This document shows, piece by piece, positions 12,165-24,800 of a DNA stretch of 64,000 nucleotides; the first letter of the stretch is position 1; every line of letters begins with the position of its first letter. The DNA is from Sclerodactyla briareus (taxonomy: Eukaryota; Echinodermata; Holothuroidea; Dendrochirotida; Sclerodactylidae), in contig JAODTK010001111.1 of assembly GCA_026419785.1 (NCBI GenBank), forward strand, positions 186,001-250,000, written 5' to 3'. The notes under the pieces are model-generated. The model had not been told where the DNA came from. It did no database searches and worked only from the letters and a program-made list of their open reading frames with translations. A program made the position numbers and the translations under genes.

Positions 12165-12994
12165 TCACGAGTCGCACAATTCCTTGGCTCCGCCCCCATG
12201 GACTCAAAATTCGGGAACCACATCGCGTAAACGATTTTCCGCTTGGCGTGAGGTAACGGTTTTATTATGTCGATTTGACATATTTCTGTAGTTATCACCC
12301 GTAATACAAAGAAAAAAAGTAGTATTCCCATGAATCTGATGAAGGGGGAGTGAAGTGTATTTCGGTTTGCACCGATTCACAGTGAGAGTTACGAAAAATG
12401 TTGTTGTATTTCTAAAGTGTACTGTGTGAAGTTTGTTGAGTTGTCAGTTTATCAATAAATTTGAACATCAACAATGCAACGAGCCTAATTCCTATTACCG
12501 TATGCACAGTGTGTTTGTTATGAGAAGTCCTAGTGATAGGCTGAATTCGCCGTCAACCCCGTGGTTCACATCTTGTAAATAGTCGGTAACTGGTGACCCT
12601 ATTAACAGGTTGATATCTATAATGGGGAGAGGACGACCACATATCGGGTTGAGACATTTCCACCCGGATGATCCCTAAAATTAATTTCATTTCTATTGCT
12701 ATGCGGGCAATTAGCGACCAGAGATGAGTAATCGGTTAGGAATTCGATCACTGCCTATACTAAAGCTGCTAATGTCACCCGCGAAATGTACGACGAATGG
12801 GCCCCAGTGAATATAGCCTAATTGTGTCGTTGATGTCGGCCTAATGATGCGCAGTAGAATGCGGGACAAACATGGCAGCCGCAGTCGACGAAATAATCGG
12901 TATCGCATTGACATTAGGACCTTGGAGTATGTATATACGTGCTTGAGGTAGAGTTTCGGCTTGTCTGTATGTAAGAAGATACTCGTCAATGAAA
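12165..12994. repeat. Direct duplication, copy 2 of 2 (about 0.83 kb)
   Basis: Partner of 10,378-11,132, offset by about 1.79 kb in the same orientation. This copy is longer by several small insertions, for example the stretch CTTGGCGTGAGGTAACGG near 12,243-12,260. The level of divergence points to an old event. A 92-codon minus-strand frame (12,711-12,989) is not preserved in copy 1 and is probably meaningless. Confidence 0.8.
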
Positions 12995-14529
12995 GGCTAT
13001 TGTGTAGACAGTTGACGTGTATTGTAATGTATAGCTACAACGAGCAGAGGAAAAATATCGACCGTTGTCGGATGTCTAGTGCTTTAACTGTTCTTTTCAG
13101 CCAACGATTGATTACAAATATTACTGTTCCCTAATCCTATTAGGTCCTCTATGTCCTGTTCCCCACTGACCTAGATTCGCGGTTGCAAATATTAAGGAAA
13201 TTCCGTTGGACCAGATATTGTCGATTCGTCCCAAAGTTGGACAGCTAGGTATATACGGAATTTGCATGGAATTCAGGAACATTAAACGGATTCACGCGCT
13301 TTTGCTTACGAAACATAATAGCCAGAAATTGAAGAGTTACAAATTATACATACCATGATAACGGTTAATACAGGTGACGTCGAGAGCATATAACAGATTT
13401 TGGAATGATAGTAGGCCTTGTACTAAATTACAACGTCGCGATATTCGTCAAAGTAACGGAATCAAGATTCATTACGAGTTGAGGAGAATTTGAGGAATGG
13501 CTGAATGAGGACTAGTTTGTCATCAGGAGCAAGTGGCACATGATACTGAATGCGTAAGTTGGCTTACGTTTGCCTGCTTATGTTTGCACGCATTGTCATT
13601 TTGAGCTACGAGCTTACCGTTAATGCATTTTCAATTGAGGGAATAAAGCAACTGAATCGGATGCCTGCAATTACAGAATTAAGAATCGAAACAGTTCCCA
13701 CCCCAGTCAGATTGCTGTTTGTTGAGTCACCTGTCCTCAATGGAGATCGTGGCACGGAAACTAATGTGAAATTCGCATAACGGTAATCAATGCGGTACCT
13801 ATATATTCCTCTTTTCGTGGCCAAGTTGTTCGGTTTTTCTCGGTCGTTTTCGTGGAATTACCTGATATAATAGTAAAACGAATATGACCTGAATCTCATG
13901 GTGATCGATAAAGAGCGCAGTAAATAGGGGCGATTTGGTAATTCAAGAAAAGTTGTTCTATGTAACGCTAACCTATCATGTCTAGCTGCCACCTGTGGCG
14001 GCGTAACGGGAATACAGCACTTTAGGGAGGGGCAGTGTTGCGCCTTCCGCTGCAGGTTGGCTGGTTGATTAGGTGTTTCCCTGTAATGCTGTAAGAGGGG
14101 AAATATGGGGCCTATAGTGTTTCCAAGGTCTGGACATGGGTAATCCACATGTAACGATATATTGACAGCTAAATGTGAATCTAAAAACTGCTGGTGTCTT
14201 CGTTCCGTATATACGCTGCGCTCTGTTCTCTCTAATAACAATGACCAAATATAGGTATGCGTGAACGTTAGGCTCATAGGATATCGGTGTATCGTTGTTT
14301 GCTTTTTACAGCTTACAGGGGTTATTTGTTTTTAAGTTTTTAGCCTACCATCCTTCATCACCCATGTCCCGGACTGTTGTAAGGGTCGTACGCACCAGTA
14401 GTTTCCTTTCCCTTAATAATAACAAAATAACAATGATACTTAAAATATGCTTTCCCACCTCGTAGAGAGCCTCAAATGTAAGCACTTTTCTTATATTCCC
14501 CGGCTTTCTCCTTTACTTCGACAATCCAG
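12995..14529. other. Unassigned span
   Basis: The longest frame is 139 codons on the minus strand (13,858-14,277), Arg/Leu/Thr/His-rich. It has no transmembrane pattern or domain motif that I recognise and its codon use looks random. I do not call it a gene. Confidence 0.4.
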
Positions 14530-14905
14530 GGGGGGGTGTGGTGTAGTCATTGTCATGCATGCATATTACAATACACGCGCAGGTGCCTCACATGTGTCCA
14601 ACACTCGCATATGTTGGTGTGGAATTTACACACACTGTGCAACAGCACATCTTCCCCCCGTGTTGGCAAGAAATTACAAAAAAATATGTAAGGTGGTGTC
14701 ACAAATTAGGCAGATTATACACAATGATGGTGTACTTTCTTTGTCCACACAACCGGGATAGGTGGACTAGTTCCACAACAGTTGGCATTAGACAAAGTGT
14801 CTTGCCCAAGAGTCACTGTAAAAAGCTTATCTGTCTATAGGTTTCGAACTCACTACTGACGACGCGGTCGATCTAAGTCCCGATTCTCCTACCGACCAAT
14901 CACAA
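14530..14905 (-). repeat. tRNA-derived SINE
   Basis: On the minus strand the head near 14,905-14,840 has an A-box-like TGGTCGGTAGGAG and a B-box-like GAGTTCGAAACC, the internal Pol III promoter of a tRNA-derived SINE. The body continues with GGGCAAGACACTTTGT, a motif like the conserved core seen in many marine-animal SINEs, then AACTGTTGTGGAACTAG and GGTTGTGTGGACAAAG. The 3' end is unclear and is placed near the C/G run at 14,530. Family not identified. Confidence 0.65.
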
Positions 14906-15959
14906 CTGCACAAAGCCCATGGCTTTTCATTCTTTCATACCTGTCTATGAACTTCATGATCAATACAATTTATAACAGTCCTTACAATCAATACAGGGGA
15001 AAAATTACCTTCGACGACAGTGTCCGCATTTTGCCGCTTTTTTGGTCATAAATTGATGCTCGTTCTATAATTGGGGTTCGCCATTCTTGTTTGCCGAATT
15101 AAAATTCACAGAGACAAAAGGATGATGGTACACCTTAAACCGTCCTGCCTGTCAAAACCGAAAAGAAAACGGTCCGATATGACCGCTTGTCTTTGGTTGT
15201 GATAGCGCCTGTGGGTCACATCGATATGAGCACATTTACTAGTGAATTCAAGTAGGGGTAAGAGAGGCGAATCTTCTCTGACATGTCGAAATAAAGCTTG
15301 CCTTGAAACAACTGAATATCAAAATAACGAACTGCAACCGTTCACCACAATGCAACTATCGACCGACCCTGATATGTCTCAAGAAATACGATCCATAACT
15401 GGGAATCGGCGGATAAAATGATGATTGACGTTCCCTGTTGTTGTTTTTCCAGTAGGTAATCATTTTTATTTCATTTCATTTATTTTGTCATTTGATACCA
15501 CCATTGACAACATCATATCTACATTTTTTCTCTTTAATTGCTGTATCGATAAAAAGAAAATTTACCAACTTAAGGAAGGTGGTGTGTTTATAAGAGTGAA
15601 GGGACCAGAAATAAGTAATACTTTTCTGGTCCGGCCCCCAGAGATGAACTCATATGGAAAGGGGAGGGGGGGGGGGGCAAAATATACAATAGTGCCATCT
15701 CAGAAATGGTGCAGTAGTGTGGAAGACAGTCAAAAGGGGCAGTAGGAGTAGAAGTAGTGAGAAGTCAATGACGAGAAGAAAAACATTGGCGAGAGGTAAG
15801 TTCCTGCGCTAAAAAAAAAAAACAAAAATTGCAAATCAAGTATAGTTATCATATTCATCATATCAGCCCCACTGACCATTCCCAATTGTTTCGGGTTATT
15901 TTTACAGTCTGTTTTTAGATCGGTGATTGAAGTAACACTTTTCAAATCATGGTCTAACT

Positions 15960-16224
15960 CAGTGGTTCCCAACCTTTTTCTCTCCATTTCCCCCTTTCCC
16001 TTTCGCTTGAAACCGTTCCCCTAATGAATACCCTATAATTGAAGGTTGATAGGTGGGGAGATGCGGGAAAAGGGACTAAACTTGCTATGTAATTGTGTTT
16101 GTGAACAAGAAAATTTACAACTCGAAAACCCTGCAAAAAATGATTACCTTTGTATACATTTGTTTCTCCCCTGAAATCTCCAAATTTCCCCCCTGGGGAA
16201 ATTTCCCCTGGTTGGGAACGACTG
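15960..16224. mobile_element. 265-bp hAT MITE with 8-bp target duplication
   Basis: The ends are CAGTGGTTCCCAACC (left) and, reversed, CAGTCGTTCCCAACC (right), a 14/15 inverted match. CAGTGGTTCCCAACC-type termini are well known from hAT elements. The flanks are GTCTAACT (15,952-15,959) and GTCTATCT (16,225-16,232), a 7/8 match of the expected 8-bp target duplication. The interior has C-rich subterminal tracts (CCATTTCCCCC, TTTCCCCCCTGGGGAAATTT) and no transposase. This is a clear non-autonomous insertion, moved by a transposase encoded elsewhere. Confidence 0.92.
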
Positions 16225-16419
16225 GTCTATCTGGTACCAAAGATGTGAACCAGTTATGCGAATTGTATTGCTGATGTTTTGGACTGTCCTGTTGTATGGG
16301 TAACTCAGAAAATGTATTTTACGTGTATTGAATGCATGGTACGCACTAAAATTGTACTCAATTTTGAAAAACATGTTGCTTTGTGCAGTGTGCGTTGGTA
16401 ATGCACACTCGAGAACACC

Positions 16420-16515
16420 TGGTCAAATCAACCCAGATTTGGGTCAAGGGGAACCAGACCAAAGTTTCGGTAACCTGTTGACTCAAATCAGGTCAAATTT
16501 AACTCAACCTCCACT
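16420..16515. mobile_element. Short fold-back element of the GGGTCA family
   Basis: The left arm AACCCAGATTTGGGTCAAGG pairs with the right arm, whose reverse complement reads GACCTGATTTGAGTCAACAG. The GGGTCA / GAACC vocabulary matches the MITE at about 10,003-10,155. It ends directly at an ACTC microsatellite. Confidence 0.5.
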
Positions 16516-16561
16516 CACTCACTCACTCACTCACTCACTTCACTCACTCACTCACTCACTC
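16511..16561. repeat. (ACTC)n microsatellite
   Basis: About twelve tetranucleotide units with one interruption (ACTTCACTC). It abuts the fold-back element to its left, a common place for simple repeats to grow. Confidence 0.95.
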
Positions 16562-16769
16562 ATGGGAGCACATGCCGGGAAGGCGCGCCATATGCTCAAA
16601 GAAGCGCATTTGGCGATCGCGAATCAGGCAGCTGACTTACCATCCCCGCCTCCCGAGAACCCCTCAACCTTGGTCGGAGATATACCCAGAATCATGCGTA
16701 GAAATGAGAGGTACTTCCTCTCCAGAAGGAAATGGACTGTACATGGCGCCACTAGCTGAAATGGAAAAT

Positions 16770-19700
16770 TAGAAATTGGGTCTAATTAAAAATATTTACT
16801 AATCCGAGTATACATTTAACGATTTTTTCACACCACTTAAAGAGCTGCCGGCAGTGTGTGTGTGAGTGGGGTGTGATTTTGTTGATCTGCATGCTACCCT
16901 AGCGAATATACAAGTCTAATATGACGTTGACGATACTTCGCAGGCTCTGAATAAAGGACAGGAAGAAGGAAAAGAAATAGGAAGGGAAAGTGACTGGTTA
17001 CTCTCTCGACATATATAAATAGACATCATCCCCTAGATCAATTAGCCATTGATTTTAATAGCGTCTTAAGTAAAACAGTCCCTCCTACTTCGAGTTGCCC
17101 ATGCGTGCAGATGTACATGGGACGCCGGCATTGACATTAGACGAGTGTATGGCGTTTATCATCCAAGGCAACGACTACACTGGAGAAGCGCGAACGCAGC
17201 AGGATATAAAATACTAAATTACATACGGGGATGTTACTGTCTATTGATCATTAGCACTCCTGAATAATACTTCATTAGAGATAAAAGAGATTGAGCGAAA
17301 CGTATCAATTTCCCAGATGAAAACGCAAATAGAGAAGAGTGATTATAGGAGAATAGGAGTACTAGCAGCATCGTTTTACAAATAAAACCGAAATGTTTAA
17401 TGAACATTACGCTAAAATAGCATTGAAATTATTCGACTGTGTCCTGTAGGCCTTCCATTGTTCTATTCGCTCGCTTATCACCCATTGAGTTATCCGTCCA
17501 GTTGTATTATCACGGAAATGGGCAGGATGAATTATAGACGGTAATTTATTAGCTGGAAAAATCTGAATGCGTCAGTCCAATCCCGAAGTTCATGCGACTT
17601 TCTTCTACGGAGTTACAATTCTTGAAGTTTGCGCATGTGCGTTGCGCAAGATCAAAAAGTATCCCATCATGCTATAATAAATTAATGTCAACTTGCACAG
17701 CCCTGTGAACAATCTTTGTTTTCTATTGAATTCACACATTGTTTTCCATTTCGAACGCATTTAGCATAATGGAGAGGATTGGCTGTAGTGGGGTTGGGTA
17801 GGTGTTAAGGTTACTCTGGTAAGAGAAAGACAACAGAACTTCCGCTAAATGTTGCCTTATTCAACAATATGAAACCAATGAAATAACATGACATAACTTC
17901 CCGGGTTGTCCAAGTGTGCCGTCATGCGTTATTGCGCACATTGGGATTCTCCCAAATTTCTCTGCATAATGGACCAAACTTGCAGGCCGATAATTCCACA
18001 TAGGAACATGTATCGAAATGGGGTTTGGACCTTTAGATACAGTATTCCATCAGTCCATTCTCCGAAATAACCTCTGTGGTATCCAAGCCTGCAGTTGTCT
18101 TTTAGGTAGGTATATCATTCAATACTGTGAGGTACAACGTGCTGTGCAATTGGAAATGGTTGTTAGAAGACTTCAAGTTTATCCTTGGGTTGAGCAATCG
18201 AATTGCTGTCATACTCATACCTAGGTCAATATCACAACTAATAAGAAATCCCACGGAAGCGTATCCAAAAGATGACACTAGTTTCGGCACTATTGACGTT
18301 CTTGTTTATATCCCTTTTCATTAAAACGGTCGGTTAAACATGAGATCGTTGAACATGAGGTTCCACACTTCACATCGCGAACATAAACGCCATGCTACAA
18401 GCAGACGAATTTGCTTTACATCATCAGAGAGACTTATTTTAATCATTGTGCGTAATAACCGTGCGAGCATATGGACAGTACTCCCATAGAGCATATCGAA
18501 GAATTCGAGTGCGGACTGTTTGGCACGCGCCCGTCAAGGGAGAGCCTACCCCACACACAAACATAATAGTATAGTATACCTGGATAGTCCCGGACACCTG
18601 GGTAAAAAGCGGACACTGTTTCTCGATCGAATGTTGCCTTAGCAACACGACAATAGCACAGTTTCGCGGAACTAATGCAAGGAATTATTCTCTCACTCAG
18701 GTCGAATGGATCGATTACGAGTGAGTACTTACACAAAAAATGGCCAAATAAGGAATTCAACTCGCTTTTGAACAGTGACCTTTATCGCAGCATGTTGCTT
18801 CAGGTCGGAAACTTGTGATAGCGCTGATAGTATGGAACTGCATATGGATGCAATAGGCATCAGTTACGTACTGCATCAGTGTCCGCTTTCTAGCCAGGTT
18901 CTAGGATCGGATGTCAGCGACGTGACGGCCCGGAAAACTTGAAATCTTTGTTTGAATTCATAACTTCTGGAAAGTCGATCGATCTATAATATACTTTTAC
19001 ACACCCTACTCTACCATTCGGGTGTATTTCCTGTGTGTATTGATATTTGGAACCCTTCGAAAATTTGACGAATTCTCTTAAGTGTCCGTCACGTGCTTAT
19101 GGTAGGCTATAAATCAACACAAGTGTATTGAAAAAAAAACAGTAAAGTACCAAACTACTGTGTAGTGCCGGCCGGTACATGTTTAGGTAAATGAAGATAA
19201 CAATTAATCACCACGCAACAACATGTACCCTACTATAACGCTCTTATAGGTAATTCCTATAATAGAGAATAAAATAGGTTGCTAATAATGTTTGATACTC
19301 ATCAGGCGATTTCCATACTGCGACCGTGGATGTCTATATACCGCCGTAATGCGACAACAGGGCATGGCTATCTACTATCCTACTGCATGCAGCATTGTAT
19401 TACATGTCCTTAGGTTTTGTAGTAGCCAACTCGCTGACCTAACCACGCGTCTGTTATGCAATTCTTCATGTCTTACCTCCTCGCCCAACGCTCAAAGCAG
19501 CGTTCAAACCCATGGGCCCATTAGAATGGGGATTCCGAGACTCATAAAACTACACTATACTGGCCCCTGACGCGAGAAGCTTTCACACGGGGACCGGGTG
19601 GTCCCCCCGGCGTTGGAAGGAAAAATTCCGGGAACACCGCCTCGGCAGGAGGCTGGTCACGTGCCAGGAGATTTTCGCCCCGGGCTCTAAAGTGATGGCC

Positions 19701-20920
19701 ACCCTGCGATGCACTTAGATCGGTATCTGATTCATATCGTTAATAATTCCGTTTCCATCACCAACCAAATTCCCGGAATTGTTCTACTCGTTACTCTCCG
19801 TGTCGTCCGAGCTGCGGGAATGGATTAGTGTGCGGTTCTTGACCCACGGCAATCAGACGTTGTTGGATAGTACAGGTATCACCGTACAATAACTGACTAA
19901 TCGCAGTTTTCGCGTGCTCCGCATTTTATCATGGCGCAGGGAGGTCCCCGATGTGACTACATCGTGTAACCGGCTCTATATGAACCGCGTCGGGGTCTGG
20001 GAGGATACTTTAATGCATTTTGTTGAGTCGATAGATGAAGTTAATGTAGGCGTATACAGAGATATCTGTTTTGGGGGGAGGGGCTGTGGGTATGGGGGGG
20101 GGGGTATGCCAAGTACCACGAGGAGGACGCCATAAATGATAAATACATTCTTATCGACCAATAAGTGCAATTTCAGTATCTGTGCCAATGAGCTGTGGAA
20201 CGTCGAAAGTTTGGGATGTTACAGTTTGGATCAATCTAGTTATTCTCGCGATTCTACAAGTGTTATCATAGTAACACTAAAACATTGGTACATCGACAGC
20301 CTGCCGCGAATTTCGTAAACTTTTCGGTCGTAAACTCGACGATCAGTTGGAAAAATTTCAAATATTAACAGTCACCTCGTGCAAATATCACATACTTGAA
20401 GGGGGTAACGTTTCTTCACAATCTATTGCACTCTTTCTCCACAGGGCGTGCGCAGAGGGGGTGGGGGGGGGGGGAGGGGGCTTCAGAACTCTCCTTCTCT
20501 TGAACCATGTGGCCAATAAAATGTTAACACGAAAACCCAACCTTTTCACTTTTACATTGGACGTTGTTATGCTAATTGTTCACCAATTTTTGTGACAGCA
20601 TGGGTCTAGGCGCCCATAAATTGCATTTATTTGCTTATAGGGAGGGTGAGGCGATGGTCAGATCTCAACCCCCGCGCTAGACGAATCTCTGGGGTACGCC
20701 ACAGCTGCGGGACTTTGTGAGGCATTACTCTGATTCCCTGTCACTCGGAGAGACTAGTCCTTTCTAACTATAGGTTTTACAATCATTTCACTTTCTGATA
20801 AACTGCCGAACACAACCACCAGACCGCCGGCAAAACGACATCCATCTTCAAAGCAAGTTATTATAGTAACTCGTGAGGCACGTTATCGGGAGCCGATCAG
20901 TGCGGATAACATAGATATTA
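16770..20920. other. Long unassigned span
   Basis: About 4.1 kb without a recognisable gene. The longest frame is 105 codons (minus, 18,443-18,760) and carries no known motif. G runs occur near 20,094-20,105 and 20,459-20,478. A CAGGGCGTGCGCAGAGG sequence at 20,442 resembles a transposon terminus, but I could not pair it with a matching end. Confidence 0.45.
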
Positions 20921-20921
20921 G

Positions 20922-20943
20922 CAGTGCGTGCAGGCACGCACTG
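20922..20943. other. Perfect 10-bp hairpin, 2-base loop
   Basis: CAGTGCGTGC and its exact complement GCACGCACTG are separated by AG. The GC-rich stem stands out from its AT-rich surroundings. It is too short for a microRNA precursor and has no T run to make a terminator. Function unknown. Confidence 0.6.
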
Positions 20944-20944
20944 A

Positions 20945-23629
20945 ATTGAATGTAAACAATGTATCAATATCCATCAAACTGGGTGCATTTTTTGAAAAAA
21001 TGTCTACCCTCTCACCCGAGAACGCAAATTTACGATTTTACCCAAAATTGAGGTAAATCTGGATCAGACTGGTTGACACATTTCAAAAAGCCACCAAATA
21101 ACAGATACGGAATATTTCTTCTTCTTTCTCTGATTTTTCTTTTCAATTCACATGCCAAAAGGGAAGAAAAAAAATCATCGGACATATTTTCATGTTGTCA
21201 TTTTTGTTCATGTTTAGCAGCAAATTGCACAACTCACCACAGTGATTAACTCGCACTAGTTGCTGAGCTGTGAAATCGTGACTGACTTCAGGCATTCCCC
21301 ATTCTCAAATAATTATTCAACGGGAACACTACAAATGCTGGCATGTGGAAGAATCTGAGCCGATAAACGATGCTACCAAATTCTGTGTACTTTCACTGGT
21401 TTCCAGTAGAGGATATAGAAGAAAAATGACGAATATTAATTTTGTCACTCGTCGTTGGTGATCTACTCCTGATCACGCCATTATGAATTCCACTTTGATA
21501 TATAAAAGGGTGTACAGTACAGGCGATGGTAATTTATTTTAATTAAAGATTTGTGATTGCTGCTTCGAACGTTATGCAATGTAGCAGTAAACAAATTAGT
21601 TGCAGCGTGGGTAGGTGGACCCTCGCCTTTGACGATCCTGGAAGCCAACTTCGCATCATCGCTGATGATCATCATCGTTTGAATTTCCGTGTTTGACCTC
21701 AGGTCAGGGACACGGCGTCATTGACGAGACTCTCGACGCCGGCCTATCTTGTCAGTGATAATAACCAGTTATAAATATAATAACAATGGTCATCACGACC
21801 TGATACAGGTTGCTCCATAACACATGTGAAGCATTCCTCGAATTAAATTACGTACCAGGAGACCAGATAGGAATGCTATGCCCCTAGCAACTGTATGTTT
21901 GAAGGACACGGTGTAAACAAGCGGCACCGATATCACCGCAGCTGAAATCATCTTTTGGGTCCTTCTTTGTGGGATTTAATGTTGGTAATCAGATTGACCA
22001 AGTTATCAATAAATTCAGAAAATAACCCGTAAGCTACTTTGCCATCTTCGACTTATGAATTTCGAAAGAAACACCACCGTTACACCCCACAATGATGTGA
22101 GTCTACCATTTGTTGAGAATGCAATTTTTCCGCGGAATGAAATTTACTTTAGGGTAAAACTGGAGAAAATCGAACAAAGAATAAACGATTGGAAATGCTA
22201 CGCAATTGGATATTCAAATGAACGTCACTTCTTCTGTGCGTAATTATCTCTCGTCAGAAATAGGGCGAACATGCTGGGATCAATGCCAAAAGGCATTAAA
22301 AACAAATTCACGCGCACATGTCGCTATGACAATGAGTTTTAAAGTCGTTCGTATTATTTGACACACGCATGTACACTAGCAATTCAGGACCCCTGTCGAC
22401 AATCATTCGTCTCCCGCCCACCAGATGGAGGTGACCTCGAATGTTCCACTTTTTCGCTAATCTACGTCATGTATTCTCTACCTGCTCCGTCTCATCACTA
22501 ATCCGTTGCTTCCATTGATTGTGTTTGCATTGGCTCATGTTGCAGTGACGTATAAGTTGATTAATAAAGCTCTAAGGATGTACAATATGGTTACAATCGA
22601 TACAGATAAACAAATGAGATGGGGGTAGCGTAAGCGCCGTGCGATTGCGACCCAGATCTTCGGAACAAAACAGATATAAACCAATATGGTAATTCAATTT
22701 TTTTTTTCCTCCTCAGGTAGGTCATGTGAGATGCGGAGGAAGGATGTTTCTGTCTTGCAAACCTCTCCCGTTGATGGACAAAGACGATGATTTGTTTGCC
22801 ATATTGGTACAATGCTGAAAGTTCACCACACCTTGTGTTAGTGAACTAACACGAAGATTATTGTAGCCCTACTCCATTCACTACAACAACAATCTGATTC
22901 AAAGTCAGTTACGATGGTATTCTACAGAAAACGTGGTAGAAAAGCCTCTCCACAAAAATGATCATGTGCGGCCCGGAATGGCGTGACGTGAAAGCTGCCC
23001 CTTCCAAGCCGATAAAGTTTTTTCCCTCATATATGCTCACACACAACTTACGCACTCTCATTTTAGGGCCTTGAATCCCGGCCTAAACCTGCTAATCGGT
23101 TAAAGGGAAGAAGAAACATCGGATTTACCTTCCCCTGTTTCTACTCCTTTCAATCTGCAAATACTTGCTAATGGTGCTTGATGACTATTGCGTTGCACCG
23201 CTATTTCTCTGACAAACTCTCCACACTTGGAACTTATAATAATAATGGGATATCACTTCTCTTTTCCATAACTGTAACCTACACGTCAAATTCAATGATG
23301 AATGTGTTCGGCCAAATATCGACGCTATTAGCTGTATAGCAAAGTTTTTGTGAGAATAAACTCGTTTGACCGTGAGTGGTAACGAATTATGAGATCCCAT
23401 CTAGTGCGTGCTATATCGGCTCATGAAAATTCTGGTTTGGGATCCTCCTGACATTCAGTGAATGAACTGGCCACAAAAATTTAGGCCAAAATATTGTGTG
23501 ACCGTGTTTTCGATTGGTACTCTCCTGACCGAAAATTCAACTGAACACACTGAAACCAAGAGAGAGTTCCTTCCTCTATATATTGGCAATCTACATGCCT
23601 AATTTGAATTCTCTGGATGTCGTATTCGA
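20945..23629. other. Unassigned span
   Basis: No frame exceeds about 73 codons and no repeat I can name is present. A T run (22,700-22,708) is the main low-complexity feature. Confidence 0.45.
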
Positions 23630-23675
23630 ACACACACACACACACATACACACACATACATTATACACACATACC
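23630..23675. repeat. (CA)n microsatellite with TACA interruptions
   Basis: About 45 bases of CACACA with ATACA variants, about 225 bases upstream of the CR1-like fragment. Confidence 0.9.
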
Positions 23676-23899
23676 CCGCTAGTGTGACTGCAAGAATTCT
23701 TTTTGCACATGCCTGCAATGGAGAGGAAAAACGAAGGACAATAGCTGTTTCTATGCTGGAGGGAATAAGACGCACACTCGTATCACTGACGCAGCAGTCG
23801 AGTGTATCAAACTGAGTATTGAAGTGGCCTTGACATAGTATTTATTACAACCACATATTCACATATTCTCTGGCAGCCAACTGCTTTGAGTTTTTACGT

Positions 23900-24800
23900 C
23901 ATGGCTTCGAATTGTCCCATGCAATGGGGGCGTTCTCTCCTTGGCAAAAGTCACTAGTGGTGTTGTTCCGCAAGGATCGTTCCTTGAGCCCATTACTTTT
24001 TTGGCGTATATTTAGCGATCTTGAAGATTCGGTACATTCCCGAGTTAAAAAGTTTTCGGACTTTACCAAGTTGTATCGAGAGGTTCTTCGAACGAAGATG
24101 TTCAATTGTTTAAAGTCGATCTTGATATAATCTCCAAATGATCTTTCCATGGGCAAATGTTTTTTCCAACTGAAAAGTGCATTACCATGTTGGTTCCCAC
24201 ATCCGTCAACGCTTCCTTCAAGGTGAATAGCCAAAATAATAATCAGGTGAATTCAGAAAAGGATCTCGGTAGTTCATTTCGATTCATCTTTGAAACCCTC
24301 TAAGCAGTGTGCCGAAACTGCGAGGAAAGTATTGGGATTTGGCTTGATTAGAACTCATCTGTCAGTTTTACTTGATAGAAATATGTTGTCAGGCTGCTTA
24401 AGCAACCTGGTGATACCTCCCGGAGTATTCTGTACAGGTCTACTAGATTAATTTCACTGTCTTACGAGATTTACCCTACAATGAAAGGATTAGGGCGTCT
24501 CGGTCAACTTCGATGGAGGCTGAGACATTTCGAGGTGATTCGATTCAGTTTAACAAATGTTCATGGCTTGAGACCTGTCCTTTCACTATTTCTTTGAGTT
24601 TTCCAATGTTACCACGAATAGGGGTCTTGCCTCAAGTTTTCGTGGAAACGCTATAGGATTTGGATATTAAGAAGTGTGATGCGTTCAAGAACAGTTTGAC
24701 TATTTTTCAGGTTGTGGGCGAGTTTTAGGCATCTGCAAGTTTTATATATTCTTTTCTTTTGAGAGCTTGTGGCTACAGGGTCTTCCATGAAATTTCGTCC
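23900..24800 (+). pseudogene. CR1-like LINE reverse transcriptase, 3' part, decayed
   Basis: Reading across frames on the plus strand gives the reverse transcriptase palm of a CR1-type non-LTR retrotransposon. A VPQGS box lies at about 23,964-23,980, then a DLEDSVHSRVKKF-like stretch, then TKLY where the catalytic box should be. The expected Phe-Ala-Asp-Asp reads FSDF (about 24,055-24,066), so one catalytic aspartate is gone. Downstream are NSEKDLG, KQCAETARK-like, STRLISL-like and LGRLGQLRWRRLR-like pieces, which fit the conserved thumb and C-terminal region of the family. An FKNSLTIF-like end lies near 24,690-24,708. There are at least four frame changes and several stops. No endonuclease domain is visible upstream, so this is a 5'-truncated dead copy. 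Confidence 0.8.

Noticed and set aside
10378..12994. Interpretation of the 10.4/12.2-kb pair as an intact LTR retrotransposon
   Set aside because: No primer-binding site, polypurine tract, protein remnant or clear TG...CA termini were visible.
13858..14277. 139-codon minus-strand frame, among the longest in the window
   Set aside because: Length is compatible with chance in 64 kb. There is no domain, membrane segment or conserved neighbour.
20442..20704. Possible hAT insertion with CAGGGCGTGCGCAGAGG and a right end reading CTGTGGCGTACCCCAGAG in reverse
   Set aside because: The ends match only partly and the flanking 8-bp sequences (TTTCTCCA and CTGCGGGA) are unrelated, so a target duplication is not supported.
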